From Sulfurimonas xiamenensis (GTDB lineage: Bacteria > Campylobacterota > Campylobacteria > Campylobacterales > Sulfurimonadaceae): DNA of 64,000 nt. Of this stretch, positions 54,642 to 64,000 are shown piece by piece. Where the stretch lies: positions 496,001 to 560,000 of the forward strand of contig NZ_CP041166.1 in NCBI RefSeq assembly GCF_009258045.1. Reading direction: 5' to 3'. A model generated the notes under the pieces. It saw only the letters and a program-made list of their open reading frames with translations, was not told where the DNA came from and did no database searches. The translations under genes were made by a program, and so were the position numbers. Position 1 is the stretch's first letter. Each line of letters starts with the position of its first letter.

Positions 54642-55895
54642 ATGAAGAGATACATTTTTATGTTATTGATGCTCCCCTCATTGACATTTGCAGATGAGTT
54701 GTTAAGTAGCGGAGATACTGCTTGGATGCTTGTTGCTACTGCTTTTGTAATGCTTATGACTCCGGCTGGATTGGCACTTTTTTACGGCGGTTTGACTCGT
54801 TCTAAAAATGTGCTTAATACTATAAGCATGAGTTTGGGTGCTTATGCTGTTGGAACATTGGTATGGATTTTAGTCGGTTACTCCATTGCTTTTGGAGAAG
54901 GTGATATCATTGGCAGCGGCAAGGTGCTTTTATCCGGGATTACTTCTGATACATTAAGCGGAACTATTCCTGAACTTCTTTTTGTGGCTTTTCAAGGAAC
55001 TTTTGCGGCGATTGCAGTTGCAATTGCAAGCGGTTCTATGATAGAGAGAGTAAAGTTTTCTACTTATATTTTATTTGCAGCCTTATGGATAATTGTTGTT
55101 TACGCACCGATTACTCACTGGGCATGGGGTGGAGGAGAGACTCTGCATTTTAATGAAATGGATTTTGCGGGAGGAACGGTTGTTCATCTTAATGCAGGTG
55201 TCGCAGGTTTGGTAGTAGCTTTGATACTTGGACGAAGAAAAGATTACGGTAAAGTTGCTATAAAACCTTTTTCTCCGATTTTAGTATCTCTTGGTGCGGC
55301 ACTGCTCTGGTTTGGATGGTTTGGTTTTAATGCAGGATCTCAGTTGGCTGCAGACGGTATTGCCGCATCCGCATTTTTGGTTACAAATGTTGCTGCATCA
55401 CTCGGTGTTATAGGCTGGGTTATAACTGAGTGGCTGATTTATAAAAAAGCTACCATAGTTGGAGGTGCATCAGGTGCTGTTGCAGGTTTGGTTGCAATTA
55501 CTCCCGCTTCTGGAAGTGCCGGTGTAGAAGGTGCTATTATCATCGGCTTAGTGGGTGGTATTGTTGGCTTTTTTGGCGTTACAAAACTTAAAAATATGTT
55601 TAAAGTTGATGATGCGCTGGATGCTTTTTGGATTCATGGTTTAGTTGGTATCTGGGGGTCAGTTGCTACAGCACTGTTTATAGCATCTTATGCAATGCCT
55701 GCGGAGTATAATATGGCTTCACAGCTAATAAATCAGCTAAAAGCTATCTCTTTGACAATAGTTTATAGTGCTGCTGCAACTGCAGTCGTTTATTTTGTCT
55801 CTTCAAAGCTGACAGGAGGTGGCAGAGTTGATGAAGAGAGCGAAAGCATAGGGCTTGATGAAACTCTTCATGGAGAGAAGGCGTTAAATATTTGA
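54642..55895 (+). CDS. amt: Ammonium transporter Amt-1
   Basis: The 417-aa protein has a signal peptide (MKRYIFMLLMLPSLTFA) and eleven membrane helices. Signatures are TPAGLALFYGGLTRSKNVL, the ITHWAWGGG and AGGTVVHLNAGVAGL pore segments, and GALLWFGWFGFNAGS. It imports ammonium at low supply and is gated by P-II. It is followed by a palindrome and the P-II gene. Confidence 0.96.
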   Translation: MKRYIFMLLMLPSLTFADELLSSGDTAWMLVATAFVMLMTPAGLALFYGGLTRSKNVLNTISMSLGAYAVGTLVWILVGYSIAFGEGDIIGSGKVLLSGITSDTLSGTIPELLFVAFQGTFAAIAVAIASGSMIERVKFSTYILFAALWIIVVYAPITHWAWGGGETLHFNEMDFAGGTVVHLNAGVAGLVVALILGRRKDYGKVAIKPFSPILVSLGAALLWFGWFGFNAGSQLAADGIAASAFLVTNVAASLGVIGWVITEWLIYKKATIVGGASGAVAGLVAITPASGSAGVEGAIIIGLVGGIVGFFGVTKLKNMFKVDDALDAFWIHGLVGIWGSVATALFIASYAMPAEYNMASQLINQLKAISLTIVYSAAATAVVYFVSSKLTGGGRVDEESESIGLDETLHGEKALNI

Positions 55896-55932
55896 TGTCT
55901 AACATTAAAATGAGCTCATCTATTTTAATGAC

Positions 55933-55949
55933 AGGGACAATTTGTCCCT
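55933..55949. repeat. Palindrome after amt-1
   Basis: AGGGACAA/TTTGTCCCT is nearly perfect with no U tract. It could end amt-1 transcription weakly or separate it from glnB, which has its own TACAAT -10 at 56042. Confidence 0.55.
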
Positions 55950-56058
55950 ACAACATCCTAAAGCTACGAAAAAACGGAGTTTTTAGAGAATTACAAAAAA
56001 TGTAAAATTGGATTTTTGTTGATTAAAACCATAAAAATGGTTACAATTTTAAACTTAA

Positions 56059-56412
<354 letters not shown>

Positions 56413-56495
56413 CTAACCTAATCCTGTTAGAGCGGATTTTATCCATTTTAAGGATAGAAGTTAAACATCTCTAGCAACTTTTTGTCTGAAAAAAA

Positions 56496-56514
56496 TTGAT
56501 TAAAAATTAATCAA
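56496..56514. promoter_or_regulatory. Palindromic operator of amt-2
   Basis: This is the identical 19-mer to 54559-54577, again 48 bp before TATAAT (56544-56549). Confidence 0.7.
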
Positions 56515-56575
56515 TGAAAAAATAATAAACGCTGTTTCTAAGCTATAATTTTTTTTAAATTTTAAAGGATATTAT

Positions 56576-57751
56576 ATGCTAGAGACAGATTTTAAATATA
56601 TTCTCGATACTTTCTTTACCCTTTTTACAATGACACTAATTATTTTTATGGTTCCTGGTTTTGCTATGCTTGAAGCAGGTTTGGTTCGTACTAAAAATGT
56701 TTCAGCAGTTCTTACGACAAATGTGATGATTTATGCGGTTGCTTCTTTGGCTTTTTTACTTGTTGGTTATAAACTTGCTTTTGGAAATTGGGATAGTGTT
56801 TCAAGCAGTATATGGGCTGTTTTTATGTTTCAGATGGCTTTTGTGGGTAAAACAGTAAATATTATGAGCGGCGGCGTTAGTGAACGCGTACGCATAATTC
56901 CTTTAGCCATTTTTACGGTTGTAATGGGCGCTGTTATATATCCTCTTGTAGTAAACATCAGCTGGGGTGCGGATGTAATTGCCGGAACTATATTTGATAT
57001 TGATATATATGATTTGGCCGGCTCAACGGTTATCCATTCAACTGGAGGATGGGCTCTTTTAGCAGCGTTATTTATTGTGGGTCCTAGAAAGGGTCGTTAT
57101 ATTGATGGAAAAATAAGAGTTATTCCTGCTTCAAATATTCCGCTTGTTGTGCTTGGGGCTCTTTTGCTTTGGATCGGATGGTTTGGATTTAACGGCGGGA
57201 GTATCGGTTCAATCTCTAGTGTAGAAAATGCAAATAGTGTTGCAAAAACAATTATGAATACAAATACCGCCGGTCTTGCAGGCGCTATAATTGTTGGAAT
57301 TATAATGTATATCAAATATAAACTTTTTGATATTACTATGATTTTAAACGGAGCTTTAGGGGGGTTGGTTGCCATAACTGCTGCTCCAAATCTTTATGAT
57401 ATGTATACACCTATTTTGATAGGTTTTGTAGGTGGCGCTTTAGTAGTTTTTGCAGTGGCGGTATTTGATAAATTTAAATTAGATGATCCTGTAGGAGCTC
57501 TCTCTGTACATTTGGTAAATGGTATATGGGGAACTTTGGCTGTTGGAATTTTTGTAGATAATGTTTCTTTTATTTCTCAACTCAAAGGAGTAATTGTTGT
57601 TGGAATTTTTACATTTTCACTCTCTTTCGCAGTTATATACATCATAAATAGGTTATTTAAATTTAGAGCAAACGATGAAGCGCAGCTTATAGGTATGGAT
57701 ATAAATGAGTGCGGTGTTGAATCTTATCCGGAGTTTAAAAGAGCTATATAA
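56576..57751 (+). CDS. amt: Ammonium transporter Amt-2
   Basis: The 391-aa protein has no signal peptide and begins directly with a helix (LETDFKYILDTFFTLFTMTL), unlike Amt-1. It shares MVPGFAMLEAGLVRTKNVSAV, the STVIHSTGGWALLAAL pore segment and ALLLWIGWFGFNGGS. It may have a different affinity or regulatory state. The pair flanks P-II. Confidence 0.95.
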   Translation: MLETDFKYILDTFFTLFTMTLIIFMVPGFAMLEAGLVRTKNVSAVLTTNVMIYAVASLAFLLVGYKLAFGNWDSVSSSIWAVFMFQMAFVGKTVNIMSGGVSERVRIIPLAIFTVVMGAVIYPLVVNISWGADVIAGTIFDIDIYDLAGSTVIHSTGGWALLAALFIVGPRKGRYIDGKIRVIPASNIPLVVLGALLLWIGWFGFNGGSIGSISSVENANSVAKTIMNTNTAGLAGAIIVGIIMYIKYKLFDITMILNGALGGLVAITAAPNLYDMYTPILIGFVGGALVVFAVAVFDKFKLDDPVGALSVHLVNGIWGTLAVGIFVDNVSFISQLKGVIVVGIFTFSLSFAVIYIINRLFKFRANDEAQLIGMDINECGVESYPEFKRAI

Positions 57752-57806
57752 AACTTTAAAAATATTTTAATAAAATAGTAATAGATTTTCTGTTACTATT
57801 TCTTTT

Positions 57807-58589
57807 ATGATTAGATGCAGCAGTTCATTTTTTATATCTCTTTTTATTCATGTTATTTTATTTTTAACACTTTTTTTTACATGGGAAACTTATAATAAAG
57901 TTGAAAAAATAGAGCATAACAGAGTTTGTTTAAGACTTTGTAACATGGAGCTAGGTAAAAGAGTGCCTCAACAACAAGAGTTGAAAAAAATTGAAAAAGT
58001 ACAAAAAATTGAAGAGCCAAAGAAAATTGAAAAACCGAAGAAAATTGAAAAAAAAGTAGAAAAACCAAAAAAGATAGAAAAAAAAGTAGAAAAGCCAAAG
58101 AAGATAGAAAAAAAAGTTGAAAAACCAAAAAAAGAGATACCAAAAGAGGTAAAAGTAGCAGATGTAAATCCTGTTGCCGAGCCGGTTAAAGAAGAAAAAG
58201 AAATCACCCAGGAAGTCACGCAAGAAGTTGTTGCAGAAGAACAAGTTGCTCAAAAACAAGCGTTTGAATCAAAGCAGGGAGATGGACAACTGCAGCAAAA
58301 AGAGTTGACAGAAAAGTATATAAAAGTAAATATACAAAAAATAGCACAATTATTAAAAGATAATCTTTACTATCCGGCAAGTGCAAGAAGAAGAGGCACT
58401 ACGGGCTTGGTTGTTGTTAAATTTACATTAGATACAAATGCTGTTGTCCATAATATTGAAGTTGTTGAGTCAAGTAGCGATGTTCTTAGTAAAGCCGCAA
58501 TAGAAACTATTAAACAACTCTCAGAAAAATTTCCAAAACCGAGTGAAGAAGTTATTTTAAATATTCCTATAAACTATCATTTAAATTAA
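57807..58589 (+). CDS. tonB: TonB protein
   Basis: The 260-aa protein has one N-terminal helix (about 6-24), a long Lys/Glu/Pro spacer with a 10-residue unit KKIEKKVEKP repeated three times, and a C-terminal TonB domain (YYPASARRRGTTGLVVVKF, the AAIETIKQL helix). It links the ExbB-ExbD motor to outer-membrane receptors. It is unlinked from exbB-exbD (29.7-30.6 kb). Confidence 0.92.
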   Translation: MIRCSSSFFISLFIHVILFLTLFFTWETYNKVEKIEHNRVCLRLCNMELGKRVPQQQELKKIEKVQKIEEPKKIEKPKKIEKKVEKPKKIEKKVEKPKKIEKKVEKPKKEIPKEVKVADVNPVAEPVKEEKEITQEVTQEVVAEEQVAQKQAFESKQGDGQLQQKELTEKYIKVNIQKIAQLLKDNLYYPASARRRGTTGLVVVKFTLDTNAVVHNIEVVESSSDVLSKAAIETIKQLSEKFPKPSEEVILNIPINYHLN

Positions 58590-58596
58590 TAACTTT

Positions 58597-61248
58597 TTAT
58601 GATACAACTATATTTTTACCTCTGTTTTTAGCTTCATAGAGTTTTTGATCAGCTTTATTTATGGTTTCTTTAATTGTGTCATCATCGTTATGCAGTGCGA
58701 TGCCGAAGCTGCATGTAACACTTGGAATGTTTGCAAATTTATGATGTTCTATGGCATATCTTAATTTTTCTGCTAGTTTTAATACATTTTCAATTGATTT
58801 AGCATAAAGAATTATAATAAATTCTTCACCGCCCCATCTTATTAAAACATCATCTTTTCTAATCAAACGATTTAAAAGTTTAACTAAAGTTTTTAAAACT
58901 TCATCACCGGTGTTATGTCCATAGTTGTCATTTATTTTTTTAAAATAATCAATATCCAGTAGTATAACACCTGTTTTTCCATTTAGTTTTTCATTGTTTT
59001 TAATTATATTTTCAATTGAAGAATCAAAATATGTTCTATTATAAGCTTTTGTAAGCTGATCTCTAGTAGCTTTTTTCTCTAGTTGAAGTTTTTCAAACAT
59101 TGTGTCGCTGATATCACTGAAATTAATTATATAGATTTGTGGATCAAAGTTGTTGATAGAGACTGAAAAAGCATGAGGATTGTTGTTTTTGCTTGACATT
59201 GAGACGATTCTCTCTCTTCCCGGAAGATTTAGCATACTTTTTACCCAGTCTTTCTCTTTTGGAGAGATTTTTTCTAGATGAAAAAAAGTGTCATCTTTTA
59301 TAAACATATCACAGATACAGTTATGATTATTATTGAACTCTTTTAGATTTTTATATCCAAAAAAATCAAAAAACTTTTTATTTGCGAAAATAATTTTTTT
59401 TGTATCTGTCAAAATAACTATACTGTCTTGTATGTCAATAAATTTTCTAAGTTTGTCTATACTGTTTTTCTGATGCGTGATATCTGTAATAATACCCTCT
59501 ACTATTTCCATTCCTTCATCATTTTTACCTTTTTTGCCACTTTCTCGAACCCATACAACATCACCGATTGAGTTTAAAATTCTATACTCTATAGAGTAGT
59601 CACGATTTTTAATCAAAGCTTTTTTGATCTCTTTATAGACATTTTCTCTGTCTTGAGGATGTATGATACTTCTATAGCTTCTAACTTTGTTTAGTATAAA
59701 GCTTTGTGCTTTGTACCCGGTGATTTTATAAATAGCATTATTTACAAAAAGTATAGTCATAGCGTCATCAGTTTTAGATCTAAATAAAATATCGGGAATA
59801 TGATTTGCTATTGATTCTAATTCATTTTTTATAAAATTAATTTTGTTTTCATATTCAATAATGCTTGTAACATCATGTATCGTTCCGATGGTGTAAATAT
59901 AAGCACCCTTTTGGTCATATATATGATGTCCTGTTTGATTTACATAAGCGATTGATTTATCAGATTTTATAATTCTATGTTGGATTTGATAAGTCTCTTT
60001 TAATTTTATTGATTTTTTAAAAATTTCATCTACTTTAATTTTATCTTTTGGGTAAATAAATTCAAGAAAAGTTTCATATGTCAACTCAAAAGATTGCGGC
60101 TTAAATCCAAAAATTTTATAAACTTCATCACTCCACTCTATTTTATTGGTTTTTGCATTTAATTCCCAAGAACCTAATTTTGCAATATCTTGTATATTAT
60201 TGAGTGTTTTGTTTTTTTTCTTTAACTCTTGATTCTTTTTTTCAACTCTATAGTATGCATATATCAAAAGCGCTAGGAACATTATGATAATTATGTTTAT
60301 AAATATATTTTTTTTATGGTGATATTCAAGAGATATATTAGGGCGTGTAATAACAATATTGCCCACATATTGTCTTGAATGAGTGTTATAGACTGGAATA
60401 AAAGTTGTTATATAAATAGTATTATTATAGTTTGTAGAAAAATTAAATATGGAACCTTTGTTTATATTATTGCCAAGATATGGATATGAATCGGTAAAAG
60501 TTTTGATAAGCGCACTCTCTTTATTTGAGATACTCTTTTCATAAAAATAGTCTTTATGTATTTTACTTTGAGCATAGTTTTTTTTCTCATCTTCGAAAAC
60601 TTTTTTTTGAACTATATTTTTCTTAATAATAAATTCCACATCAGAAATAGTTTCATTTTTTATATGTTGAATGATTTCATGCATTGAAACAGAAATTTCA
60701 ACACTTCCGTAGTGTCTATTTTCTTCAATAATAGGATATATAAAACGGTATCCGTTGTAAATTCTTCCCTCTTCAAAGCTAGATACAGGCACTTTATGTT
60801 TATTGACATAAGCAACGGTATCTCTTATACCGGTTAAATTGTCTCCATATCTGTTTGGTCTGTGAAATCGTAAAAAACTTTCATTGTCTGGAAGATGAAA
60901 GTGAAGTTGTTTGATTTTAAAAAGCTTCATAGAGTTGTATGTATCAGATAATGAAGAGTAGAGCTCTTCTCTTGCACTGTTTTTTTTATCTATTTCTGTG
61001 CTATTTGCTTTTTTCATTAAATCAAGAATATCTTTGGTGTTGATTTTAGTTATAAAAAAAATCTCTGAATGTATTTTGTAAGATTTTTTAATTGTATTAT
61101 AGGTAATAGAGAGCAGATCTTTTTCTTGATTTAAAATTTCTTGTTCATGGTTTTTATATTGATAGTTTGAGATAAAAAGTGCAACAGCACTTAGAGAGAT
61201 AAAAATAAGGACATACTTTATAATATTTTTTTTATGCATTAAAAACAA
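58597..61248 (-). CDS. PAS-rich membrane diguanylate cyclase
   Basis: The 883-aa protein has a membrane helix near residue 15, a periplasmic sensor region (about 35-305), a second helix (about 315-330), at least three PAS-type domains (about 345-465, 475-590, 600-700) and a C-terminal GGDEF domain with IRWGGEEFIIIL near residue 800. It should produce cyclic di-GMP in response to signals read by the periplasmic and PAS domains. The first PAS contains NKIEWSDEVYKIFGFKPQ. Confidence 0.92.
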   Translation of the reverse strand: MFLMHKKNIIKYVLIFISLSAVALFISNYQYKNHEQEILNQEKDLLSITYNTIKKSYKIHSEIFFITKINTKDILDLMKKANSTEIDKKNSAREELYSSLSDTYNSMKLFKIKQLHFHLPDNESFLRFHRPNRYGDNLTGIRDTVAYVNKHKVPVSSFEEGRIYNGYRFIYPIIEENRHYGSVEISVSMHEIIQHIKNETISDVEFIIKKNIVQKKVFEDEKKNYAQSKIHKDYFYEKSISNKESALIKTFTDSYPYLGNNINKGSIFNFSTNYNNTIYITTFIPVYNTHSRQYVGNIVITRPNISLEYHHKKNIFINIIIIMFLALLIYAYYRVEKKNQELKKKNKTLNNIQDIAKLGSWELNAKTNKIEWSDEVYKIFGFKPQSFELTYETFLEFIYPKDKIKVDEIFKKSIKLKETYQIQHRIIKSDKSIAYVNQTGHHIYDQKGAYIYTIGTIHDVTSIIEYENKINFIKNELESIANHIPDILFRSKTDDAMTILFVNNAIYKITGYKAQSFILNKVRSYRSIIHPQDRENVYKEIKKALIKNRDYSIEYRILNSIGDVVWVRESGKKGKNDEGMEIVEGIITDITHQKNSIDKLRKFIDIQDSIVILTDTKKIIFANKKFFDFFGYKNLKEFNNNHNCICDMFIKDDTFFHLEKISPKEKDWVKSMLNLPGRERIVSMSSKNNNPHAFSVSINNFDPQIYIINFSDISDTMFEKLQLEKKATRDQLTKAYNRTYFDSSIENIIKNNEKLNGKTGVILLDIDYFKKINDNYGHNTGDEVLKTLVKLLNRLIRKDDVLIRWGGEEFIIILYAKSIENVLKLAEKLRYAIEHHKFANIPSVTCSFGIALHNDDDTIKETINKADQKLYEAKNRGKNIVVS

Positions 61249-61377
61249 TTCTTTTTTATTCTAAAATTTATTAATATTTTGATTATATCATTTTCAATGG
61301 ATTGTAATGTAAATTAAAATTGCCAATTGAAGTTTAAAGTGCCATAATATAGTGATATAGAATTAGAAGATAAAAAG

Positions 61378-61452
61378 TGGTGACCCCGAGGAGAATCGAA
61401 CTCCTGTAACATGGATGAAAACCATGGATCCTGACCGCTAGACGACGGGGCC
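61378..61452 (-). tRNA. tRNA-Glu (TTC)
   Basis: Acceptor GGCCCCG/CGGGGTC, anticodon loop TTTTCAT with TTC, T arm AGGAG/CTCCT and encoded CCA. It lies next to tRNA-Lys. Confidence 0.95.
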
Positions 61453-61570
61453 AAATTTTATTTTTCTCTGCGTCAAATTTAATTTTTCATTCGTCATGTA
61501 CCATATGTACATTTTCTTATTAAAAAAATCAAATTTTCCTTGATAAAAGAAAAATTAATGTCTATATAAA

Positions 61571-61646
61571 TGGTGTCCTGTGATGGATTCGAACCATCGG
61601 CCACATCATTAAAAGTGACGTGCTCTACCAGCTGAGCTAACAAGAC
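61571..61646 (-). tRNA. tRNA-Lys (TTT)
   Basis: Acceptor GTCTTGT/ACAGGAC, anticodon loop CTTTTAA with TTT, T arm with TTCGAAT and encoded CCA. It is 118 bp from tRNA-Glu; they may be co-transcribed. Confidence 0.95.
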
Positions 61647-61759
61647 AGATACAAACTTATTGTTTGTGGACGCGAATTATAGGGAAATAGAGCTTGTATG
61701 TCAAGTAAAAATTTAAAAAATATAAAAATTTTACATTTTTTTAGTTAAAATACATAAGA

Positions 61760-62683
61760 ATGAATAATATTAGTTTAGAATACTCCTTCTTGATTTTACT
61801 GTTATTTCCGGCACTTTACTGTATATACAGATGCAAAGAGCATAAGAAACCAAACTATTTTGTGCATCTGCATTTTTTATCTGCAAAAAAGAGTTTTTTA
61901 AAGGTTGAACAGCTTTTGAAGATTTTTATATTTTTGTTGCTTTTTACTGCGCTTGCTTCTCCAATAGCTGTAGATAAAATAAATCCGCTCAACAGGCACG
62001 GAAAAGATATACTTTTGGCAATAGATGCAAGCGGTTCCATGAATGCATCAGGGTTTGATATGGAGGATGAAGTAAGCAGAGGGAAGCGGCTCTCAAGACT
62101 TGAGATTGCAAAGGTAATTGCTTCAGATTTTATATATAAAAGAGAGAGTGATAATGTTGGTGTTGTTGCATTTGGCGATTTTGCTTTTATCGCTTCTCCT
62201 ATTACATATGAGAAAGAGATAGTTGTTGAAATGCTTAGTTATCTTTCACATGGCATGGCAGGACAAAACACGGCAATAGGCGATGCAATAGCGATGGGTG
62301 TGCGCGCATTTGAACACTCACGCGCAAAATCAAAGATCCTAATTCTTTTAACAGACGGAGAACATAACAGCGGTGAGATCTCTCCAAAAGAGGCTGCAAA
62401 ACTAGCGCAGGATGCAGATATAAAGATACATACGATTGGCATGGGCAGCAAAGGTGAAGCCGATGAGGCGCTCTTGCAAAAGATAGCGAAGGAGAGCGGG
62501 GGAGTTTTCTTTAGTGCATACTCGGCAAAAGAGCTAAAGAGCATTTATGAAGAGATTGATGCAATGGAGTCTTCAAAGATAAAAAGCAGAGAGTATCTTC
62601 TAAAAGATTTTTATTACTGGGTGTTGCTTCTTTTTGCTTTAGGTATTTTGCTTTACCTACTTTATACAGAGGCAAAAAAATGA
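61760..62683 (+). CDS. batA: BatA-type von Willebrand A protein
   Basis: The 307-aa protein has helices at about 8-20 and 52-70, a VWA domain with the metal-binding DASGSMNASG motif and TDGEHNSGE, and a C-terminal helix (about 283-300). Bat proteins act in the cell envelope, often with MoxR ATPases and in stress or oxidative survival. Its TGA overlaps the next ATG. Confidence 0.9.
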   Translation: MNNISLEYSFLILLLFPALYCIYRCKEHKKPNYFVHLHFLSAKKSFLKVEQLLKIFIFLLLFTALASPIAVDKINPLNRHGKDILLAIDASGSMNASGFDMEDEVSRGKRLSRLEIAKVIASDFIYKRESDNVGVVAFGDFAFIASPITYEKEIVVEMLSYLSHGMAGQNTAIGDAIAMGVRAFEHSRAKSKILILLTDGEHNSGEISPKEAAKLAQDADIKIHTIGMGSKGEADEALLQKIAKESGGVFFSAYSAKELKSIYEEIDAMESSKIKSREYLLKDFYYWVLLLFALGILLYLLYTEAKK

Positions 62684-64000
62684 CTCTTTTATATCCTCAA
62701 TATCTGTGGCTTTTGCTTCTGATTTTGCCATTTTTTATGAAAAAAGATTTTAGAGAGTTTCGCATAACATTTTATGGATATATTTTAACATTTATGTTTA
62801 TTGTGATAGCGCTTTCAAGACCGGTTATCGAACAAGAACCCATAGAATCCAAACAGATGCTAAGCGATATTATTATCGGCGTGGACCTCTCTTTTTCGAT
62901 GCAGGGAGAAGATCTGAAACCTACAAGACTTCTCTATGCAAAAGAGAAGCTAAAAGAGATGGTTCAAGTAGAAGATAAAAGTCGTTTTGGGGTGTTGGGA
63001 TTTACTACAAATGCGATAATACTCTCTCCAATGACCGAAGACAAAGAGCTTCTAATGCATCTATTTGGTTCTCTTGATGAGAAGTTTGTTATCACCAAAG
63101 GCAGCACTATTATCTCCGCATTGCAACTTGCTAGAAAAATGTCAAAAGCAAAAAAAATCACGGTTGTACTCTTTAGCGACGGAGGAGACGAGCTTAGTTA
63201 TGAAGCCGAAGCAAATTTTGCAAAAGAGAATAATATGATTGTAAATATTTTTATGACCGCTTCCAAAATGGGTTCTACTCTTAAACTTGAAAACGGCGAA
63301 CTTTTAAAAGATGAACTCGGAGATATTGTTATAAGCAGAGAAAACAGTATGATTCAAGAGATTTCAGATGCTACTAAGGGGGTCTATACAAAAGATCTGG
63401 ACACGCTTCTTGATGCACTTGATGCACAAAAGAGTAAAGATAAAGAGAGTAAAACAACTATTATGAGAAATTTGGAGCTTTTTTATTACTTTATCGCATT
63501 GGCAATTGTCACTTTTTTAGTAAGTGTTACAACACTTAAGAAATTTATTGTGGCTTTTTTACTTCTCTTTGGGGTACATCTGAATGCAAGCCAAAATATG
63601 GAGTTTTTCAATAAGGCGACAGAGTTTTACAGAAGCGGCGAGTATGAAAAGGCATTGCAAAATTTTGAGGTTGTAAAATCGGGTGATAGTGAGACAAAAT
63701 CCATTATTTTTTACAATATAGGGAATACACTTGTAAGACTTAAGCGGTTTGAAAAAGCAAGAGAGGCGTATATAAAATCTTTAACGCTTATGTACTCAAA
63801 AGAGGCGGATGAAAATTTGGAGTATATTCGAGATGTTGGCGAGAACAAAGAGATGAGCACAGGACAGCAGCAAGCAAAAAAAAGATCGGCTTTGGCAAAA
63901 AAAGAGCAGAGTAAGAAAAATAAAAAAGAGGGCGGCGGTTCCAATATGCAGGTGAGTGCGGCTGCAAGCAGCGGAGCTGATGATAGCGGAAAAGAGGTAA
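62680..64000 (+). CDS. BatB-BatC fusion (VWA plus TPR), cut by window end
   Basis: The frame runs open from ATG 62680 (ATGA overlap with batA) past the end of the window. Residues about 1-280 are BatB-like: two N-terminal helices, VWA with IIGVDLSFSMQGE and LFSDGGDE. A helix (about 267-283) and a hydrophobic LLLFGVHLNA segment follow. Then come TPR repeats (NKATEFYRSGEYEKALQNF, FYNIGNTLVRLKRFEKAREAY) and a charged, low-complexity tail as in BatC. In most bacteria BatB and BatC are separate; here one frame joins them. The rest is outside the window. Confidence 0.85.
   Translation, partial: MTLLYPQYLWLLLLILPFFMKKDFREFRITFYGYILTFMFIVIALSRPVIEQEPIESKQMLSDIIIGVDLSFSMQGEDLKPTRLLYAKEKLKEMVQVEDKSRFGVLGFTTNAIILSPMTEDKELLMHLFGSLDEKFVITKGSTIISALQLARKMSKAKKITVVLFSDGGDELSYEAEANFAKENNMIVNIFMTASKMGSTLKLENGELLKDELGDIVISRENSMIQEISDATKGVYTKDLDTLLDALDAQKSKDKESKTTIMRNLELFYYFIALAIVTFLVSVTTLKKFIVAFLLLFGVHLNASQNMEFFNKATEFYRSGEYEKALQNFEVVKSGDSETKSIIFYNIGNTLVRLKRFEKAREAYIKSLTLMYSKEADENLEYIRDVGENKEMSTGQQQAKKRSALAKKEQSKKNKKEGGGSNMQVSAAASSGADDSGKEV

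Noticed and set aside
57999-58140. CRISPR-like or tandem DNA repeat
   Set aside because: The repeats encode the TonB spacer KKIEKKVEKP and have no unique spacers.
57877-58259. Phe-rich minus-strand frames opposite tonB
   Set aside because: They are the antisense of the Lys/Glu/Pro repeat; composition explains the open frames.

Overview
The window is AT-rich DNA whose chromosomal genes suggest a Campylobacterota (Sulfurimonas-like) sulfur-oxidising, microaerobic or denitrifying bacterium. The pointers are a sulfide:quinone oxidoreductase, two amt genes around a P-II gene, several GGDEF and hybrid-kinase sensors, a Bat (von Willebrand A) operon, a NicO-family metal exporter and the general style of the proteins. 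Genus is inference; no rRNA is present.

Bases 1 to about 24,323 are an integrated mobile element in a tRNA-Asn gene. A 40-bp copy of the tRNA 3' half lies at the left edge (attL, 38/40 identical) and an intact tRNA-Asn lies at the right edge (attR). A tyrosine integrase sits just inside attL, and paired direct repeats with identical 11-bp phasing sit at both ends as likely integrase arm sites. Next to the integrase is a retron: a reverse transcriptase fused to a TOPRIM domain (Ec67/type I-C-like), preceded by a convincing msr-msd locus with a1/a2 inverted repeats. A nine-gene minus-strand cargo operon (9920 to 3613) follows. It encodes two J-domain proteins (one TerB-J), a Deg-type periplasmic protease, a zinc-ribbon membrane protein and several small secreted proteins; I know of no described system with this composition. 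Then come ArdA antirestriction and a hairpin-rich non-coding region.

The core of the element is a 1346-residue protein that joins a complete UvrD/PcrA-type helicase to a P2 gpA/phiX174-type HUH replication endonuclease (HIH and YxxxY motifs). It has nested inverted repeats on one side and a 13-bp repeat on both sides. At the right end a second minus-strand operon encodes a small putative ssDNA-binding or accessory protein, a ribbon-helix-helix-like protein, a small membrane protein and a membrane-anchored FtsK/HerA-like ATPase. Rolling-circle initiator plus FtsK-like pump plus ArdA plus integrase suggests a self-transmissible or mobilisable element analogous to actinomycete AICEs, with the retron and the chaperone-protease operon as cargo. 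No mating-pore or capsid genes are seen.

From 24,361 to 64,000 is ordinary chromosome: tRNA-Met; groES-groEL; a diguanylate cyclase; tpx; a pyrC / two-component / exbB-exbD operon; phosphomannomutase; pepN; sqr; a metal-ligand-less deformylase-like membrane protein in front of a hybrid kinase; a NicO exporter; a second tRNA-Asn; an asd-yqhA-hemE-radical SAM operon; gyrA; a Gcr-family membrane protein; amt-glnB-amt-tonB; a second diguanylate cyclase; tRNA-Glu and tRNA-Lys; and batA followed by a batB-batC fusion running off the end. Both amt promoters carry the same 19-bp palindrome at the same distance from the -10 box.
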